A stretch of 64,000 bases of DNA, taken from positions 4,216,001 to 4,280,000 of the forward strand of contig NZ_SHKW01000001.1 of the NCBI RefSeq assembly GCF_004217555.1, written 5' to 3'. Source of the stretch: Edaphobacter modestus (lineage in GTDB: Bacteria > Acidobacteriota > Terriglobia > Terriglobales > Acidobacteriaceae). The notes beneath the pieces were generated by a model that was not told the origin of the DNA, did not search any database, and was given only the letters and a program-made list of their open reading frames with translations. The translations under genes were made by a program, and so were the position numbers. Shown one piece after another: positions 35,966-44,643 of the stretch. Position 1 is the stretch's first letter. Every line of letters begins with the position of its first letter.

Positions 35966-37406
35966 AGCAATGCATAAATCGGAGAAACCGAAGCTGTTCG
36001 ACGAACTCAAACGATATTCGTCGGTACAGGTAGTAGAGAACAATCTCTATCGCAAGTTCCTTGCGACTCTCCCCGGCTGTGCGTTGTGGGTAGAGGATGT
36101 TCTGCGCGAGCTGTTACCGGTATCCGGAGGAAACGAGCTTCAGATCACGCTCACGAATGAGATGAACAATGGGCAGAAACAAACCCTTGTTTTCAAACAA
36201 AAGGAGATATCTATTGGCAGAGCGAAGACAAGCGATATTCCGTTGCCCCTGCAATCCATCAGCCGTCATCAAGCACGCATTATTGAACGCGATGGGTCGT
36301 TCTACATTGAAGATCTGCATAGTGCGAGCGGTACCTTTGTTAACGGGCGCAAACTCGATGTTGCCCATTCATGCTTGCTCAGCGCGGGGGATGAAGTTCG
36401 CATGTACCCTTATGTCCTGCGTGTCGAGCCGAAGGCTCTATGGACATATGACGATGCGGTACGAATTAAGGCTTCATCTCTGCCTGATTACCTAGACTCG
36501 GAGATGTTCGTTTCTAACTTCGGCCCGGATGCCTGCCTGTTTGAAGTCGGCATCCAATCCGATACTGGCAATGCCATTTTGGCGATCAGTCGCTCGTTGC
36601 TGACAACGGCGCTTGCACGTCTGGTGCGTACTACCAAAGATGGAGGAATAGTCGAGTCCGATGGGACGTTGATGGAGTTCGTGGCTATCTGTATCGTCGA
36701 GCGAATCAACCGCACGGTGCAGTTTCCTTTTGAGTTTTCGCTTCGGCCATTATCTGGACTCACAGCGAAGAAACAGTCGGGACTCATGCTCGAAACAGCG
36801 ATCGAATTGAGCAGCGAGCACGGGCACATTCGTCTGTTCTTTCCGGGGAGCGTGTTGGAAAAACTCGCGCACGAGCGGAGTAATCTTCCAGCTTTAACCA
36901 AGTCTCTTCTGTCTTGGGAACTCTTGCTGTCGGAGGGGCTCGTGCTTTTGGCCGCAAGCGAGATAGAAGAAGTCGAGCCTGGCGACACACTGATCTACAC
37001 GCCGGCATCTCGTCTTATCTTGCCTCCCGCACCAAAGTCCGCAGATGCCCGGAGGGGCTGGCAGGTAAGCAGGAGCGAAGAGAAACCGCTCCATTTTGTA
37101 GTTCGAACATTTTGCGAATGGGGTTCAGAAATGCCGCAAGAAGAGAAGTTGCAAGAACAGAAGACTGCAACGGGGAAGGTCGATCTATCGGGACTCCCAG
37201 TCAACATCCATGTTGTGCTGACACGCGTTGAGATGAGCCTTCAGGAACTCCAGGCACTCTCTGCAGGGAGCATCATTCAGCTGGATGAGCAAACGAACAG
37301 CGCGGTCCAGCTGGTGAGTGGGAATACCTTGATTGGCTCCGGTGAACTCGTAAACATTGACGGCGGACGAATGGGTGTGAAGATCACACACTGGCGGGAA
37401 CAGTAG
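35952..37406 (+). CDS. sctQ: FHA-SctQ fusion: C-ring protein with a phosphothreonine-binding domain
   Basis: A 484-residue protein in the sctQ position. The C-terminal 75 residues form a SpoA/SctQ domain (VDLSGLPVNIHVVLTRVEMSLQELQAL...ELVNIDGGRMGVKIT), preceded by a divergent SctQ N-terminal region. Unusually, residues about 78-150 are a forkhead-associated domain: ISIGR (89-90 Gly-Arg), SRHQARI (Ser104, Arg105, His106), and SGTFVNGR (Asn131-Gly132) are the phosphothreonine-binding loops. The first 75 residues are unknown. This would put a phosphopeptide reader in the cytosolic sorting platform. GTG start at 35952 behind AGGAAG; ATG at 35970 is an alternative. It overlaps sctP by 14 bp and lies one gene before sctR. 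Confidence 0.85.
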   Translation: MPQSEAMHKSEKPKLFDELKRYSSVQVVENNLYRKFLATLPGCALWVEDVLRELLPVSGGNELQITLTNEMNNGQKQTLVFKQKEISIGRAKTSDIPLPLQSISRHQARIIERDGSFYIEDLHSASGTFVNGRKLDVAHSCLLSAGDEVRMYPYVLRVEPKALWTYDDAVRIKASSLPDYLDSEMFVSNFGPDACLFEVGIQSDTGNAILAISRSLLTTALARLVRTTKDGGIVESDGTLMEFVAICIVERINRTVQFPFEFSLRPLSGLTAKKQSGLMLETAIELSSEHGHIRLFFPGSVLEKLAHERSNLPALTKSLLSWELLLSEGLVLLAASEIEEVEPGDTLIYTPASRLILPPAPKSADARRGWQVSRSEEKPLHFVVRTFCEWGSEMPQEEKLQEQKTATGKVDLSGLPVNIHVVLTRVEMSLQELQALSAGSIIQLDEQTNSAVQLVSGNTLIGSGELVNIDGGRMGVKITHWREQ

Positions 37407-37790
37407 ATGACCGCTTTGCTTCTAATACAGCAGACCGTCTCTCTCGGCTCCCTTTGGGGAGATTACGTGAAGACTATGGTCATACTGATTGGCATCTGTT
37501 TGTTCGCCTTCGGTGCCCTCAAGTTTATAAGACCTCGACTATGGGCGAACGTAGGTTCTTTCTCAGAAGGCATTCGCGTGCTCTCGCGTCAGTCATTGGA
37601 ACCCCGGAAAAATCTGTATGTCGTGCGCGCCGGTAAAACCACCATGTTGATTGCGACAAGTGGCGAGTCCGTGCACTTTATGACGCAGCTTGAGCCATCG
37701 GACTTCCCCGAAGAGCAGACAACCGAAGCTGGCGTGCCGAAAACTGCACCGAGGTTTCGGGGATTCAACCAATTTTTGAAAGGTCGTTAG
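37407..37790 (+). CDS. FliO-like export-gate assembly protein
   Basis: The 127-residue protein has one N-terminal membrane helix (VKTMVILIGICLFAFGALKFI) followed by a small cytoplasmic domain with IRVLSRQSLEPRKNLYVVRAGKTTMLIATSGESVHFMTQLEP. This is the pattern of FliO, the flagellar factor that helps FliP (SctR) assemble. It starts right at the sctQ stop codon and precedes sctR by 11 bp, the same order as fliN-fliO-fliP in flagellar operons. FliO homologues are normally missing from host-directed type III systems. Confidence 0.75.
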   Translation: MTALLLIQQTVSLGSLWGDYVKTMVILIGICLFAFGALKFIRPRLWANVGSFSEGIRVLSRQSLEPRKNLYVVRAGKTTMLIATSGESVHFMTQLEPSDFPEEQTTEAGVPKTAPRFRGFNQFLKGR

Positions 37791-37801
37791 GTCGAATAGA
37801 C

Positions 37802-38692
37802 ATGACACCGGACTCGTTACCCAATCCAGTTGTAATGGTTATCATTCTCGGCTCATTGGCCCTTGCGCCATTTGTGCTGGTGATGTTAACCTCCTTCGTC
37901 AAGATGTCGGTCGTTCTCTCCATTCTGCGGAACGCGCTGGGAACACAGAATGTTCCGCCGAATCAAGTCATCACGGGGCTGGCATTCGTCTTGACATTCT
38001 TCGTGATGACTCCGGTTGTAAAGCAAATGTACAAAGATGCCGGGTCAATTTCAGGCTCGAAGGACATGATATCCGAGGCGAGTGTCAAAAGTGTCTTCGA
38101 CGCCATTGGGCGCGGCAAAGAACCTTTGAGACGTTTCCTCATCAAGCATGCTCATAATGAGGATCGTCTTCTCTTCGTGGAGCTTGCGCGACGCATGGAT
38201 GAATCGTCACAAACACCACATCCGCAACCGAGCGTTGCTCCTGCAGTATCCCCGCCATCAACTCCTGCTATCGCTCCTATCAGCTCAACAACTTTGACCG
38301 TTACACCTGCTGGTACGGCGAACGTCACGAGCACCGCGCCTGCTTCTGGTAATGCAACAGTGCAACTTCCTCCTGGACAAACGCAGAACGTGGTTGCATC
38401 GCAGGCAGCGCCTCCGATCTCTATTTCACAAGACTCACCGCTTTCAAAGGATGACTTTCAAGTCATTATTCCTGCGTTTGTCACAAGCCAGTTGAAAGAG
38501 GCATTTCAGATTGGCTTTCTTATCTTTCTGCCATTCATCATCATCGACATGGTTGTAGCAAACATCCTGCTTGCCATGGGTATGAGCATGCTTTCACCGA
38601 GTGTTGTCTCGCTGCCATTCAAGCTCCTGCTCTTTGTTCTTGTCGACGGCTGGTTCCTCATTGTGCGAGGACTTGTCCTCAGTTATGTGTAG
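37802..38692 (+). CDS. sctR: Type III secretion export-gate protein with an inserted linker
   Basis: SctR (FliP family) forms the core of the export gate. Family motifs are clear: VMLTSFVKMSVVLSILRNALGTQNVPPNQVITGLAFVLTFFVMTP and, C-terminal, PAFVTSQLKEAFQIGFLIFLPFIIIDMVVANILLAMGM. Between them, residues about 135-215 are a low-complexity Pro/Thr/Ser/Ala linker absent from typical SctR (about 215-250 residues), bringing this one to 296. By topology the linker lies in the periplasmic loop. The reading frame is intact on both sides. Confidence 0.93.
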   Translation: MTPDSLPNPVVMVIILGSLALAPFVLVMLTSFVKMSVVLSILRNALGTQNVPPNQVITGLAFVLTFFVMTPVVKQMYKDAGSISGSKDMISEASVKSVFDAIGRGKEPLRRFLIKHAHNEDRLLFVELARRMDESSQTPHPQPSVAPAVSPPSTPAIAPISSTTLTVTPAGTANVTSTAPASGNATVQLPPGQTQNVVASQAAPPISISQDSPLSKDDFQVIIPAFVTSQLKEAFQIGFLIFLPFIIIDMVVANILLAMGMSMLSPSVVSLPFKLLLFVLVDGWFLIVRGLVLSYV

Positions 38693-38714
38693 GTCGGAAT
38701 GGAGCGAATCACAA

Positions 38715-38981
38715 ATGGATACAGAGACTGTAGTTTCCATTCTGCGGCAGGGACTCTACCTCGTACTGATGGTGTCCGCTGGCCCGATGGCGGCGGCACT
38801 GGTGGTTGGCCTTTTCATAAGCGTTCTGCAGGCAACCACGCAGGTACAGGAGCAGACGCTGAGCTATGTGCCAAAGATCGTTGCTGTCTCGGCAGCACTG
38901 GCTATCCTTGGTCCCTGGATGCTTAAAGAAGTCGTGCAGTTTACGCAAATGATCCTCAACTCCATCCCTTCGGTGCATTGA
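38715..38981 (+). CDS. sctS: Type III secretion export-gate protein
   Basis: SctS (FliQ family) is an 88-residue protein with two membrane helices. MDTETVVSILRQGLYLVLMVSAGPMAAALVVGLFISVLQATTQVQEQTLSYVPKI carries the conserved Q-x-x-T-Q-x-x-E/Q-x-x-L loop. The ATG at 38715 gives the standard length; the longer frame overlaps sctR. It directly overlaps sctT. Confidence 0.95.
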   Translation: MDTETVVSILRQGLYLVLMVSAGPMAAALVVGLFISVLQATTQVQEQTLSYVPKIVAVSAALAILGPWMLKEVVQFTQMILNSIPSVH

Positions 38982-39811
38982 TGGGTATGTTGCGTGCTCT
39001 GCAAAGCATCCTCACAAGTTTAGGTGTTCATACGAACATCCAAGACTTTTCGATGTTGTTCTTCTTGATCTTTACTCGCCTGGCTTCAGCGTTAACCCTC
39101 ACGCCGTTTCTTGGCGGAAAGGCTTTGCCGGCTCAGATCAAGGTGGGTCTTTCGGTGATGATCGCGGCAATTTTATTCCCTGCACTGAACAGGACTTCCG
39201 GCCCAATGCCGGATAACTTCTTGTTCTACTGTGCGCTTCTGGGGAAAGAGTTCATCGTCGGCATGATGATTGGTTTCATTTCGCAGATGGTGTTCTTCGG
39301 AGTGCAGATCGCAGGCACCATCATCGATACACAAAGAGGGCTGAACCAGATCACATATCTTGCGCCTGAACTCCCCGGAAACGTCTCAGCCACCGGCAAT
39401 CTGCAGATTCAGGCATCGATCGCCCTATTTCTCTTGCTTGGTGGCCATCTATTTTTTATTCGTAGCCTGGGGCTCAGCTTTCTGGTCATTCCGCCAATTC
39501 AACTTCCGCACATGACTCCCGGCTGGGAGGCCTTGGCAGAAGAGTTCACGAGAATATCTGCCTCTGCTATCCGTATTGGCGTACAGTTGTGCGCTCCTGT
39601 TGTGCTCACCATCTTCCTCGTCGATGTCTCATTCGGCAGCATTCAAAAAGTGGCTTCTTCGCTCAAAATCAGCAACGACACAAATACTGCAAAGTCATGG
39701 ATTGGTCTTGCCGTGTTCTGCCTTTCGGCGCCTTTCTTCTTTCAACAACTCCTCCACTACCTTGCTTCCATGATCCCGATGATTGATCACTTCATAAAGA
39801 GCCTCGCTTAG
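38981..39811 (+). CDS. sctT: Type III secretion export-gate protein
   Basis: SctT (FliR family), 276 residues with about six hydrophobic segments. It shows FTRLASALTLTPFLGGKALPAQIKVGLSVMIAAILFP near the start and GKEFIVGMMIGFISQMVFFGVQIAG in the middle, both typical. The ATG overlaps the sctS stop by one base. With SctR and SctS it forms the helical export gate. Confidence 0.94.
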   Translation: MGMLRALQSILTSLGVHTNIQDFSMLFFLIFTRLASALTLTPFLGGKALPAQIKVGLSVMIAAILFPALNRTSGPMPDNFLFYCALLGKEFIVGMMIGFISQMVFFGVQIAGTIIDTQRGLNQITYLAPELPGNVSATGNLQIQASIALFLLLGGHLFFIRSLGLSFLVIPPIQLPHMTPGWEALAEEFTRISASAIRIGVQLCAPVVLTIFLVDVSFGSIQKVASSLKISNDTNTAKSWIGLAVFCLSAPFFFQQLLHYLASMIPMIDHFIKSLA

Positions 39812-39852
39812 GCTCCCGTTCAAAGAGTCGTAATAGCTAGAGAGTTCGTAAG

Positions 39853-40917
39853 ATGGCCGATAAAACAGAACAACCAACACCCAAAAAGCTCAAGGAAGCC
39901 CGAGAGAAGGGGCAGATCCCGAAAAGCAATGACCTGACTCAGGCGGTATTGTTTCTGGTTGCCGGTACCATGCTTTCGGGGTGGGGACCGAGCCTTGTCG
40001 AACAGCTTAAGAAGTTCATGATCGATTCGTTCGATACAAAGCTGCTTTCGGGCCAGCTCGACGGTTTGCTCTTTGCTCAGAGAGTCAGCAACGCAGGGCT
40101 CAAGTTCCTGCTGCTGATCATGCCGTTTTTGGCCGCTCTTATGGTGGCGGCAATTGCCGTCAACTTCGCGCAGACCCAGGGCTTGATCTTCTCCCCTGCC
40201 GCCCTTTCACCCAAGTTCTCGAAGCTTAACCCCATCGCGGCTCTTCAAGGGATGTTTCTTAAGCCGAAGACTTACATCGAACTTGTCAAAACTCTACTGA
40301 AGTTTGTCATCATCTTGTGGCTCGCTTACTCCACGCTGATGCCCGAGGTGAGAGATCTCATACTCTCGAGCAGAATTGGTCTGTCCGAGGTCGCATCGTT
40401 TGCGCCCATGCTTCTTTTCAACTTGCTGTTTAAAGTGGGAGGCGTATTCATTGTCTTCGGCGCTGCGGACTTTGCGATTCAGAAAAAGCTCTATGCGAAC
40501 GAGTTGATGATGTCGAAGGAAGAGATCAAGCAAGAGTTCAAAGAGCAAGAGGGTGATCCTCACCTTAAGGGTGAACGCAAGCACCTCCAGCGACAACTTC
40601 TACAACAGGCTGCGACGAAACGTGTGCCTGACGCCAAAGCGGTGATCGTCAACCCTACGCACATTGCAGTGGCGATTGAATATGACGAGCAGGTCATGAA
40701 TGCGCCACGACTAGCAGCAAAAGGTCAGTTGCAGATGGCGAAGCGGATCGTTGAGATCGCAAAAAAACATCAAATTCCGGTTATTCGGAATATTCCGCTA
40801 GCCAGAAGTCTTTATACATTAGAGCTCGATCAGGAAGTGCCTGAAGACCTCTATGAGGCGGTAGCCGAGATTCTGAACTTTGTCGCAAAGCTGGAGAACA
40901 CCAATGAAGATCAATAA
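39853..40917 (+). CDS. sctU: Type III secretion autoproteolytic switch protein
   Basis: SctU (FlhB family) selects early versus late substrates after self-cleavage. The 354-residue protein starts MADKTEQPTPKKLKEAREKGQIPKS, the family hallmark, has four membrane helices, and contains the cleavage site NPTH in AVIVNPTHIAVAIEYD. Complete. The last codons overlap the following small gene. Confidence 0.96.
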   Translation: MADKTEQPTPKKLKEAREKGQIPKSNDLTQAVLFLVAGTMLSGWGPSLVEQLKKFMIDSFDTKLLSGQLDGLLFAQRVSNAGLKFLLLIMPFLAALMVAAIAVNFAQTQGLIFSPAALSPKFSKLNPIAALQGMFLKPKTYIELVKTLLKFVIILWLAYSTLMPEVRDLILSSRIGLSEVASFAPMLLFNLLFKVGGVFIVFGAADFAIQKKLYANELMMSKEEIKQEFKEQEGDPHLKGERKHLQRQLLQQAATKRVPDAKAVIVNPTHIAVAIEYDEQVMNAPRLAAKGQLQMAKRIVEIAKKHQIPVIRNIPLARSLYTLELDQEVPEDLYEAVAEILNFVAKLENTNEDQ

Positions 40918-41302
40918 TGTCAACACGCAATATGAGATTCCGGGCTTTGATATCGCACCCCAGGCGTTAGAACCGGGAGAGGACAATGATTTCGAAGGCG
41001 CGCCGTATAGTCGTGATCCCGGTATCACATCCCCTCCGCCCGCGGGTGGATGGCAACGGCTTCTCGGCTTGATGGAACCTCCCCCCACGCCGACGAGGAT
41101 TGATCCTCCGACCCGCCAAGTGACCGGCCGGTCACGTTCTGGCGATACAGCTTCCTATTCAGTTGTGGGTATTCAGGCAGATCCCGGCAACTCACAATTG
41201 CCAGTACTCTCGCCGAGAGTCAGCAGGATGATGGCACTGCTGGCGAGCCGCCAGGAAGTCGTCGCCAAGATTCGAATCCGTGCTGCAGAGGTTAGTCAAT
41301 GA
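40904..41302 (+). CDS. Small secretion-operon protein of unknown function
   Basis: Starting at the ATG that overlaps the end of sctU, this 132-residue protein is Pro/Gly-rich and probably disordered over residues 1-85 and helical at the end (SPRVSRMMALLASRQEVVAKIRIRAAEVSQ). No family is recognised. Tight overlaps with sctU and the following TPR gene suggest a true component, perhaps a substrate of the TPR protein or a regulator. Confidence 0.55.
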   Translation: MKINNVNTQYEIPGFDIAPQALEPGEDNDFEGAPYSRDPGITSPPPAGGWQRLLGLMEPPPTPTRIDPPTRQVTGRSRSGDTASYSVVGIQADPGNSQLPVLSPRVSRMMALLASRQEVVAKIRIRAAEVSQ

Positions 41303-41700
41303 GCTCAATTCCCGTCGGTTGGAACGATGACGTAGCTTTCGATTCAAGCGAGCGCGCTTATCTTTTGCACTCGGAAGGCCGCTATAAAGAATCGCTTGCT
41401 CTCTTCGAGGGATTGCTCGATCTCTACCCCGGCAATCCTTACTACATGGACGCCATCGCGGCACTCTATTTGGCCTTGGACCGTCCTGAGGAGGCAGCCC
41501 GAATAGCGACAGATCTGCTTCTTGACAATCCGTCCCATCTGCAAGCGCTTGTACGTCGTAGTGAAGCGTATATTACGCTGCGCATGTCGCAGGAGGCCGA
41601 AGCGGACATTCAACAGATTCGGAGATTGGGTGCCCGAGATCACGCGAGCCGAATGGCAATGCGGCTTTTGGCCTCCCGTGGAGCGGATTTCTCGCTGTAA
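41299..41700 (+). CDS. TPR protein, possible type III chaperone
   Basis: A 133-residue protein made of tetratricopeptide repeats (SERAYLLHSEGRYKESLALFEGLLDLYPGN; ALYLALDRPEEAARIATDLLLDNPSHLQALVRRSEAYITLRMSQEAEADI). Small TPR proteins in these clusters are chaperones of translocators (SycD/LcrH class) or of the needle (SctG class). ATGA overlap with the gene before. Its exact client is unknown. Confidence 0.7.
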   Translation: MSSIPVGWNDDVAFDSSERAYLLHSEGRYKESLALFEGLLDLYPGNPYYMDAIAALYLALDRPEEAARIATDLLLDNPSHLQALVRRSEAYITLRMSQEAEADIQQIRRLGARDHASRMAMRLLASRGADFSL

Positions 41701-41723
41701 TTTCTAAAATTGCCTAATTTTCG

Positions 41724-41749
41724 GGAATTACTTTGGCGCAAACGCGTTA
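41724..41749 (+). promoter_or_regulatory. ECF-type promoter GGAAT-N16-CGTTA
   Basis: GGAAT at 41724-41728 and CGTTA at 41745-41749, 40 bp before the ATG at 41790. The site begins 23 bp after the TPR stop codon, so the small gene behind it can be made independently of the operon. Confidence 0.75.
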
Positions 41750-41789
41750 TTACAAACAGAGTAAAAAGCTCACCTACCAGGAGGAAGCA

Positions 41790-42032
41790 ATGGGTATCGG
41801 CGGAATATTAAGCGGCTTAGGCAGCATTTTGAATAGCGGCGGTGGGAACGATCAGACCACAGGTTCAGTCCCGGATAACAGTCAGAATCTCTCGAACTTG
41901 CAGAGTTCCGACTCGCAGTCTCTTCAGCAGCAGCAGGCCGAGGACAACGAAGATCTCGCGTTCCAGCAGGCCAGCAAAGAAGAGCAGGATCGCGCCCAGA
42001 ACGACAAGTCGGCGATTCAGGCAATCATTTAG
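41790..42032 (+). CDS. 80-residue needle-subunit candidate
   Basis: The small soluble protein starts at the ATG behind AGGAGG; an upstream in-frame start (41733) would fall before the promoter -10 box. It has a Gly/Ser-rich head (MGIGGILSGLGSILNSGGG), a helical Gln/Glu-rich body and ends DKSAIQAII. Type III needle subunits (SctF) are about 80 residues, helical, and end in a conserved I/K-rich tail after which few residues follow; size, composition, private promoter and place next to the gate genes fit, but no diagnostic motif proves it. A small effector or chaperone remains possible. Confidence 0.45.
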   Translation: MGIGGILSGLGSILNSGGGNDQTTGSVPDNSQNLSNLQSSDSQSLQQQQAEDNEDLAFQQASKEEQDRAQNDKSAIQAII

Positions 42033-42061
42033 CCTGTTCCACGTTTTTCTCTGATTACCGA

Positions 42062-42099
42062 ATATGGTGCGGCGTTGACTCGTTGAAGCCGCACCATAT
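42062..42099 (+). terminator. 12-bp perfect hairpin between the needle candidate and sctV
   Basis: ATATGGTGCGGC and its exact complement flank a 14-nt loop, 30 bp after the stop of the small gene and 39 bp before sctV. No T run follows, so it may act as an mRNA stabiliser or partial terminator that lowers sctV relative to the small gene. Confidence 0.6.
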
Positions 42100-42137
42100 C
42101 TCTTGGCAAGCAATGTTTTCGATACAGGCTTTCTCTC

Positions 42138-44315
42138 ATGCTAAAAGGCATCCTCGCACAATTCGAAGACGTTAAGACAGAAGTCCGGGGCGGCAACTTC
42201 AGCAGCGTCGTGACCCGATTCAGCGACCTGCTCCTGGTGGTCTGTATCGTTCTTATCGTTGGCCTCATGATCGTTCCACTGCCAACGTTCCTTCTGGACG
42301 TCTTCATCACTGCAAACATCACGATCGCCATCACGATCCTAATGGTTGCGCTGTATGTTTCCAATGGCGCGCAACTTGCTTCGTACCCTACCATCCTGCT
42401 GCTTACGACGCTATATCGTCTGGCATTGGAGATCTCCTCGACTCGTCTCATTCTTTTGCAGGCAGATGCTGGCGATGTCATCAAAGCATTTGGAGAGTTC
42501 GTGGTAGGTGGAAACTTCGTCGTCGGCGCGGTGATCTTCCTCATCATTACTCTCGTGCAATTCCTCGTTATCACCAAGGGGTCGGAGCGAGTCGCTGAAG
42601 TTGCCGCACGCTTCACCCTCGACGCGATGCCGGGCAAGCAGATGAGTATTGATGCCGACCTGAGATCTGGCAGCATTGACTTCAAGGTAGCGCGTAAACG
42701 TCGCCAGGCGCTTGCCAAAGAATCGCAGTTCTACGGTGCCATGGATGGCGCCATGAAGTTCGTCAAAGGCGATGCCATCGCCGGCATTATCATCACCGTC
42801 ATCAACATTGTCGGCGGCCTCATCATCGGCGTAGCCATGAACGGTATGCGCGCATCCGAGGCGGTGCAGACCTACTCTATCCTTACCATAGGTGACGGAC
42901 TCGTCTCACAGATTCCCGCGTTGCTTATCTCCATTTCTGCCGGCCTGGTTGTGACGCGCGTCGCCTCAGAGGACGAGGATACAAACCTGGGCAGCGACAT
43001 TGCCGGGCAAATTCTCGCGCAGCCGAAAGCGATAGGGATCGCGTCTGTCATCCTCTTGATCCTCGGTCTTGTTCCCGGCATGCCAAAGCTCGCCTTTCTT
43101 TTGCTTGCGTCTGTAACCGGCAGCATCTCCTACGGGCTCTATCAAGCAACAGGACTTAAAAAGCAGGCCAAAGATCAGGAGACAGAAAAGCTCAAGCAGA
43201 TTGTTCCTCCGCCTTCGTCGGATCCTTCAATTACGCGCACTGTCCCACTCATCATGGAACTCGGCAAGGAGCTTGTGCCTTATGTTTCGTATGAGACAGC
43301 GGCGGGTAAGGAGTACTTCCGCAAACTGGTCGAGCTGCGAGACACTCTGTACCGTCAGCTTGGCGTTGTCTACCCTGCTCTGCGAGTCAATCTCGAAATG
43401 CTCGCCTTCGAAGGGAACAACAACTATCGCTTTTGGTTGCAGGAGTCGCCTATTGCCAACGGGCGTATCATCAGCGATCGGCTTTTGGTCAATGCCTCCG
43501 CTCAACAACTATCTCAATATGGAGTTCAGGCAGAAGCCACGATGAATCCGGCGGATTTCAAACCGGCTGCCTGGATTTCGCGTGCCGATAAAGCACGTGT
43601 AGCCTCTTTGCAAGTCAAGATCTGGGAAACAGACGACGTACTTCTCTTGCAGACTTCTCGTTTTCTTCGAGCACATGCGATGGATTTCATCTCGGTGCAG
43701 GAAGTGCAGTGGATGATCAACGAGACACGGAAGCTCTATCCTGCTCTGGTGGATGAGATCATACCAAAGACTATTGGCATGCAACAGCTTACAGATGTGC
43801 TCAAGCGTCTACTCAGCGAAGAAGTCAGCATCCGCGATCTCAAAGTCATCCTCCAGGCGATCGGAGAATGGTATCGCATCGACGGCGGCAACACGGTTGA
43901 ACTCGTAGAACATGTTCGTGCGGCAATGCGTCGTCGGATTTGCTTTGGTCTCAGCGGCGGTAAGGCGCGCCTTCTGGTCTATCAACTCGACCCTGGCATT
44001 GAAGACATGCTGCGCGATGCTATTCGCCAGGGACCAGCCGGACCATTCCTCGCCATTGAGTATGACCAGCGTACAAAATTGATTCAAACGCTACGTGAAC
44101 AGATTGCCGATGTCTCCACGCGCACCCAAAGCCCTGTCCTGCTGGTCGACTCTTCCGTCCGCAGATACATCAAGGTTGCGGTTGGTGAGGATTTTCCTGA
44201 ATTGCGCGCCATCAGTTATAACGAAATCGCTCCGGAGGTCGAAGTAGAGCCGATTGGCACCATTACATTTGCGCCTACGGTGGCCGTCGATGAACAGCAA
44301 TTGTCATTGCAGTAA
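42138..44315 (+). CDS. sctV: Type III secretion major export apparatus protein
   Basis: SctV (FlhA family) forms the nonameric ring under the gate and docks chaperone-substrate complexes. The 725-residue protein has about eight N-terminal membrane helices and the FHIPEP region (TRFTLDAMPGKQMSIDADLRSG), then a cytoplasmic domain of about 370 residues with RISDRLLVN- and ELVEHVRAAMRRRICFGL-type segments. Length and motifs are normal. No ECF-type site is seen just upstream, so it is probably read through from 41724 or from the main operon. Confidence 0.96.
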   Translation: MLKGILAQFEDVKTEVRGGNFSSVVTRFSDLLLVVCIVLIVGLMIVPLPTFLLDVFITANITIAITILMVALYVSNGAQLASYPTILLLTTLYRLALEISSTRLILLQADAGDVIKAFGEFVVGGNFVVGAVIFLIITLVQFLVITKGSERVAEVAARFTLDAMPGKQMSIDADLRSGSIDFKVARKRRQALAKESQFYGAMDGAMKFVKGDAIAGIIITVINIVGGLIIGVAMNGMRASEAVQTYSILTIGDGLVSQIPALLISISAGLVVTRVASEDEDTNLGSDIAGQILAQPKAIGIASVILLILGLVPGMPKLAFLLLASVTGSISYGLYQATGLKKQAKDQETEKLKQIVPPPSSDPSITRTVPLIMELGKELVPYVSYETAAGKEYFRKLVELRDTLYRQLGVVYPALRVNLEMLAFEGNNNYRFWLQESPIANGRIISDRLLVNASAQQLSQYGVQAEATMNPADFKPAAWISRADKARVASLQVKIWETDDVLLLQTSRFLRAHAMDFISVQEVQWMINETRKLYPALVDEIIPKTIGMQQLTDVLKRLLSEEVSIRDLKVILQAIGEWYRIDGGNTVELVEHVRAAMRRRICFGLSGGKARLLVYQLDPGIEDMLRDAIRQGPAGPFLAIEYDQRTKLIQTLREQIADVSTRTQSPVLLVDSSVRRYIKVAVGEDFPELRAISYNEIAPEVEVEPIGTITFAPTVAVDEQQLSLQ

Positions 44316-44326
44316 ACAGGTGCCAT

Positions 44327-44632
44327 ATGAACACTCCACAGAGAAAAACAATGCCTGATGAGACGGCCAGCGCCGCCGACGAGAACAAGCTCCCGCCCGA
44401 TTGGATGATATTTTCAGCTCTTAACGCAGCATGGATTCAATCTCCGGACGGCACCATCAAACTTATGGCAGAGCGTATTATGACCTTTCAGGGACTTGGC
44501 ACCTCTGCGGCTCCGGCAGAGCGGGTACGAGCACGGCTGATTGCTCAGAGCTATGTCCAGGTTTACGCTGTGTTGCAAGAGCTAAACGCAACTTACAAAA
44601 AAACGGCTTATGCCGAACGCAAAGCGACCTAG
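44327..44632 (+). CDS. Small secretion-cluster protein of unknown function
   Basis: A 101-residue helical protein 11 bp after sctV. It contains PPDWMIFSALNAAWIQSPDGTIKLMAERIM and ARLIAQSYVQVYAVLQELNATYKK. No family recognised. Size and position suit a chaperone or needle accessory. It is 11 bp upstream of the next gene, which confirms expression as part of the run. Confidence 0.55.
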   Translation: MNTPQRKTMPDETASAADENKLPPDWMIFSALNAAWIQSPDGTIKLMAERIMTFQGLGTSAAPAERVRARLIAQSYVQVYAVLQELNATYKKTAYAERKAT

Positions 44633-44643
44633 GAGTTACAAGC

